Shown here in pieces: positions 59,095 through 64,000 of a stretch of 64,000 nucleotides of DNA. Location of the stretch: the NCBI RefSeq assembly GCF_000344685.1, contig NW_006920424.1, positions 676,940 to 740,939 on the forward strand, in the 5' to 3' direction. Each line of letters opens with the position of its first letter. Position 1 is the first letter of the stretch. Made by a program: the position numbers and the translations under genes. The stretch is from Gloeophyllum trabeum ATCC 11539 (taxonomy: Eukaryota; Basidiomycota; Agaricomycetes; Gloeophyllales; Gloeophyllaceae). Under the pieces are notes generated by a model, which was not told the origin of the DNA, did no database searches, and was given only the letters and a program-made list of their open reading frames with translations.

Positions 59095-62000
59095 TGGCTC
59101 CGGTGAGACAGCGCGTCATCCAGGCCACGCAGACATGTTCCGATGGTCGCGATGGGTGTCGGCAACATGGTGAGTGCTGTACCTGTGACGATTGGGGATT
59201 GACTGGCCTTGCTTAGGATATGAGCCCGGCACTCGCTGCCCGGAGCACCCGTCGAACTCGCCTGGACCCACCTCTGCTGGTGCGTGTTTCTTCTGCTCTT
59301 CGTGCGGACTTGGCGGGGGAGGTGCTGCTCCTGCGCCAAGTGCGCTTTCCCACGGCAGAAAGACGGGCGCCTCGAGTAAGGATTTCCATGCTGCATCTAC
59401 TTTTTATTCTGGGCAAGAGCCGGCCCTAAAGCCAGCTCCCGCCCCGTGTCTATCTACTACAGCTGTCCCCTACTGCACTAGTTACAATGTGTATTCTAGT
59501 ATAACCTGCCAAAGGAACAGTCTTTGACCAGATCTGTGGGACAGGAACAAGGCTTACACGGTGTTCACCTGTCATCACCTTCCTGGTCCCAACGTCGGAA
59601 AGTCGTCGAGACTCGGAGCCGCCGGCGCTTGCAGAGCACTTGACCCCGGTCAGAGAACCTATACGGCCGAGTCAATGGAAGCATCCAGGCGCTGAACAGC
59701 GAGAGTAACTCGCCAGCTCTAAGTATCTCGTAACATGCCATTCCGCCGGGTCCGATGCCGACGACACCGACACCTACCCTTCCTTAACTTCTGTCTCCCG
59801 CCGACTGCAAACGGTCCGAGGGGTCAAGGTAGCGGTTTAGTATTTTCGACAGCAAGGGGGACAGTCGCCGCGTTGTGCGAGAGAAACCTCTGAAAGGTAA
59901 TATGTGCGTAGTCCGAAAGGTCGGTACGAGATTCAGGCCGTATGTTACTGGACGCTCGGAACTGGACGGATGGAAGGGACGTTGTGAGAGAGCACCGGCT
60001 TGGCGTCTTGAATGCGAAGCACGCGCGTGCATACCTGGGCACCTCGTAAGCAGCGTGAGACGAGACCGACCGATGAGCGATGACTCACCGCGTATCGCGA
60101 GCTCGTACCCTACACAGCTCACGGGACCACGATCTGTCCCCACATTGATGCGGATGAGCAGGCGACGGTTCCGAAGTATCACACCAGTGTCGAGCGGCCG
60201 GCGACCGGGCTCGGGGGAGGCAGGGAATATATCTCAATCCCATCTGCAAGGCCGAAAGGGGGGGGGGTGAGGGGCACCGATGAAGGGACCGTGTGCACTA
60301 CGGATGGTGGACATCAGGTGTTCACGCGTAGACCCGCCGCAATGCCTGGACACATTGTAAGCAACACGAGGATGTCAACGGGAACACACCACATCCTTAC
60401 CGCAATCCCGTGCACCCAGCACCCATCCAGACTCCAACAGCTCTGCTCTCGGGACATCCATACGACCCTACATTGACCTCCGAGGTGACGAAAAAGTGCG
60501 AGGCATAACGCCCGCGCGGGGGGTGCGAGACCTAGCCGGGTCGGTCGCGGACCATGTAGCGACGTCGCGGGCCGCCCTTCAGGTCATAGGGGCCGCGTGT
60601 CACTCGCCGGAACGCAAAACATGCAGTATTCATCGGGGAACCACACAGAGACCGAGATGTTCCAGTCCACAGCGGCATGCCGCCGTAGCATCCTGTTGAT
60701 GCAGGCCGCGTCGTTCGACGAAGCGGGGAGAACAGCAGCCAGCATCCTGCTCTCCGGAAGCCGATACGTCTAGTAATCGTCGTTGGCCAGGCTTCAATAA
60801 GCAGCTCCCTGGACGTTGATCTGTCCCTACATTGCCGTGCAGGGAGGCAAGGAGAGTGTCGGGGGGAGTCGCTGGGCGTCGAGAGAGAGAGAGACGTGGA
60901 TGGTGTCGAACGGGAGTGGTCCAGCGGCTTCAAGTTGATGACGTCGAGGCGACTTCTTCCCTGCCGCAACCTTGCCTCGAATAGAGAGCGATCGGGCGAG
61001 TGGGCAGCACGACATCTACCGAGTATCGAGGGGATGGCGAAAGAATAGCCGGAAGTGGCAGACGTTCTATCCTCGAAGGCGACAGCGTCGATACACGGGG
61101 GCCCCAGGGAACGTCGAGCCGTATCCTCCCGGGCAGCTTGAACGCAGGGACTCGTGATGGCAACACGCGAGACGGTCCGACGGGCAGGGAATGCAGTGGG
61201 CACGGCAACGCAAGCACTGCATGAACCGCTCCATCAATGTCGATCGACTGCAGCGGACGCAATCATCCCCGTCGAAGAGCTCGGTGCGGTCCAGCAACTG
61301 CAGAATTTGGATAGGGACCGCGGCACATGGCCCAGGCCGAAAGGAACTGTGTGGTTCGGCCGTACTATTCCACAGAACTGGTCGATTAGAGTAAAGCGAG
61401 CGAAGAAAGACTCAGTTACGCACCGATCTATCCCCTCAGAGGATTCGAATGACAGCCGCTCAAGACCTCTGCGTGTCCCTAGCGGCGGCTGACGCGCACC
61501 GACGTCTTCCAGCTGATGATAAGGAGGCGACGAAGGCGCGACGGCGCTGTAAACGCGGCGAGAGACCGAACTCGGCTGAAACTACGCAGGCTCCGCCGTC
61601 CAGAGATGGTCTCAAGCGCCTTCGGCATGCTCTTGGGCTTACTTCAGCCTACTGCGTATGGCGACATGTTTCGAGAGAGATATGCTGAATACCGGGGAGG
61701 GTGATGCGCTGAGCGCGACGAGGGACGGCGTGCTTCCGGTGCAGGCAGGATCTCAGCCACTTGAACCCAGAAAAAACGCGCCTTTAATTCCTCACCTTAT
61801 ACTGCGTTCGTCTTCTTTCTTCGCCTCGAAATACAGCCATCCGTCCGACCCATCCTGGTCTCCAATGCCAAACGCAGACAGTTTCTCTGTACAGGTCGCG
61901 CTCGAGATCGCAACCGAACGCGTCTGAGCAAACGCAGAGCCGGGCGTCAGCCAGTATTTGTGCCGCTGTCGAGTCGAGAGAGGGGCAAATTGTGAGCCTA

Positions 62001-62542
62001 TTCGGAAGCAAAAAGACCGCGAGTCAGACGCGTCGCGGAACGAAGAGACCTATCCACTCGAAACAAGCGCCGAGCGCGCACGTTGTGGGCACCGCCACCG
62101 CCCTCCGATCGGCGTCGCCGATCTGGGGCTTGCTCAATCGATGCGCTCCTGTCCTCGCGGTCTCTGCTTGCACGAAGCGTACAGCACACGGTGTCTGCAT
62201 CCTCATATTGCTGGGTCAAGGTCAGCGTGCATCAACTTACAAAGTGGGATGAGATAGTCACCGTTTACAAAGCCTCACCACTACAGAGCAAGACTCCAAG
62301 CTTAAGGAGTGGCAGTCCCATGGATGAGGTGGTCGGGGAGCAAGCCAAAGACAGTGCAGATGACGCAACAGGTGCGAGAGAAATCTTGTCGAGGAGGAGA
62401 AATCACACCATACGGGCATAACAACAGCCTTGCATAAGGACAGGTAAAGGGAGACGTACTCGGTGGAACTCTGCTTTTATAGGGAACTTGAAAGTCCGCC
62501 AACCCTGAGATCACGTCCCGGTAACTGCCTAGTTGCCAGGAT
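59095..62542. other. Unresolved region with diverged repeats
   Basis: No gene could be built in 3.4 kb. On the minus strand three related blocks occur at about 60155, 60465 and 60830 (ATCAATGTGGGGACAGATCG, GTCAATGTAGGGTCGTATGG, GGCAATGTAGGGACAGATCA). The first two are each followed by an intron-like GT..CAG of similar sequence. This suggests a decayed tandemly duplicated coding unit. A short GA microsatellite lies at about 60880-60893. Confidence 0.35.
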
Positions 62543-62661
62543 ATGGCCGCAGGGCCGACGGACCCTTTGAGAGCATGGAAAGAAGTGTTAGGTCACCGCT
62601 CGGCTGTGGCCTCTTTGAAGCTGTCTCCGACTCTGTCGCATTATGGCATTGCCCCATTTGG
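62543..62661 (+). CDS. Possible first exon of an unknown gene
   Basis: From the ATG at 62543 the frame reads MAAGPTDPLRAWKEVLGHRS and ends at a good donor (GGAAGTGAGTC, about 62661). I found no convincing second exon downstream, so this may be a gene fragment or chance. Confidence 0.2.
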
Positions 62662-64000
62662 AAGTGAGTCTTCCTGGAACCTCACATCCTGGAGTTGCAG
62701 GTTGCAGACATGCAAATCAAAGGTTCAGTGTTCAGTAATCATCACTTGAACTTTTCACAACATAATGTGCAATGTGGATAAGAGAGTAAATAATGTTGCA
62801 GACGGCCTTGAGTTTGCCCCAGCTCTGAGAAATCATTTGATCATTCCGAGTTACCAAGGCCATGGTTCTGAGATCTGCCACAACACATCTATCCGTACTC
62901 AAACCAGACTGATGCCTAGCCTACATAAAACTCCAGGCAGCGGGACTCCGTGGACAGCTGTGGACCACAGCTCGGCTTGAATGGACTCTTACCCTGCGCA
63001 CAACGTGCGCTCCGATAGTCACTGCTCGGGCAAAATGTCTTGCTAGCCCTCTGCTTGCTGGATAGCCTTTCGCATGTTCTATGGTACTGCCTAATTGACA
63101 CTCACCAGAGGCAAGCACAAGGTCACTGGCCTCGTTGGAGGTCAAACCCAGCACATCCGCGATATTAATCTTGGTCCCACGTCGTGCTGCAAGTCATGCT
63201 CGGATGTGTAAGTAGTCTGCGTAAATCTAACATGCATGGCTAGTAAGACTCACAGCTTTAACTTTGATCAGACTCACATCAGTGCTTCATCCTCAGCAAG
63301 TGCTAGCAATGGCATTGCGGTCTTTGCAGTCATCGATAGTCATCGTCGGACAAGTCTCCTCACTAATAATCATTTAATTCTGGTAACCGACGTCGCACGC
63401 GAACACTAAGAAAGTTGGGTTGTCTCTGACCCATCTTGTAGCTGGGATCGATGGCTAAGCGTGAGCCTGGCAAGGCCGGTGCTGGTGGAAGGAGCGTAAA
63501 AGCCAGAGATCTAGAGACTGCGGGAGATCCGGGGTGCGTCTTTTGCTCGTTCCGGATTCCGGCCCGTCCGCGAAATACGAGCTCGACGCGTCCGAATCCC
63601 TTTCTCTAGTACCGCGACAGCTACTCCTCGCATCCCTGTAATCAGACAGTCTTAATGCAACTGTTGCTTTCTCTGCGATTTCGTGGCGGCTTGTGGGGGT
63701 GTGTTATCATCATGCTCGCGGAGATCCCTCGAGATTGCATCGACGCCGATCCGTTCGCGGTTCTATCTCGCGCAATACTGGAGGACGCCACCTTGTGCCC
63801 ACAAATGCAAGGCAAGCGACGGACGTGAAGATACCAAGGCGGCCTTTGCGAAGGGTGGACTTACGCAGCACAGTGTGGGGAGTAAGCATCCCAGTCGCCC
63901 GTGCCATCGTTGTGCGAGTACCTGCGGAGGTATACGCCTTGCCCGGCGTACGGGATGGAAACGCTTACCTGGGTCAAATGGTAAGCTTCTCCGGATTGCT
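62662..64000. other. No resolved gene at the right edge
   Basis: Short open frames only. A plus-strand stretch from the ATG at 63451 has 50 codons with no family features. Confidence 0.3.

Noticed and set aside
61500..62260. Several overlapping Arg-rich frames on both strands
   Set aside because: No motif, no consistent splice sites; composition suggests GC-rich non-coding DNA.

Overview
This window is nuclear DNA of a filamentous basidiomycete, most likely an Agaricomycete. Almost every gene is split by several introns of about 45-65 nt with GT..AG ends. The gene set is fungal and housekeeping: P5A ATPase, SEA/GATOR2 WD protein, Yif1, SPX-RING ligase, CUE protein, SNARE, sphingolipid C9-methyltransferase. 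The transposon families (Helitron, LINE with APE endonuclease, gag-like zinc-knuckle ORF, Tc1/mariner, TA-flanked MITEs) and the expanded HSPA12-like and TPR-CHAT families also fit mushrooms.

Layout. Bases 1-16 kb are a nest of transposons: a Helitron replicase/helicase running off the left edge, an OB-fold-like protein gene, a LINE cut at 3' by a probable Helitron end and split by a MITE, a gag-like gene split by a solo LTR, a multi-arm long inverted-repeat element, a 5'-truncated Tc1 transposase and a second MITE. Bases 16-17.4 kb have no gene. Bases 17.4-59.1 kb are gene-dense euchromatin: HSPA12-like Hsp70 (-), beta-trefoil protein (+), SPX-RING E3 (-), Spf1-type P5A ATPase (-), divergent WDR59/Mtc5 (+), class I glutamine amidotransferase (+), unresolved membrane protein (-), serine palmitoyltransferase small subunit (-), F-box protein (+), ferric reductase (-), CUE protein (+), tRNA-Gly with intron (-), Syn8-like SNARE (+), TPR-CHAT pseudogene (-), atypical E2 (-), GTPBP-like N-domain protein (+), sphingolipid C9-methyltransferase (-), Yif1 (+). 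Bases 59.1-64 kb have no gene I could resolve, only diverged repeats and one possible first exon.

Functional threads: several genes act at the ER or endomembranes (Spf1, CUE, Yif1, SNARE), two act in sphingolipid synthesis (SPT small subunit and C9-methyltransferase), four touch ubiquitin (SPX-RING, CUE, F-box, E2) and one nutrient/TORC1 signalling (WDR59). I see no sign that they form a regulated cluster; this looks like ordinary fungal gene order.

For most spliced genes I chose exon borders by hand so that all exons stay in phase and sum to a multiple of three; these models close exactly, but they are predictions without transcripts. Both N gaps are flanked by the same sequence on each side (772 bp and 87 bp), which suggests overlapping contig ends that were not merged rather than missing DNA.
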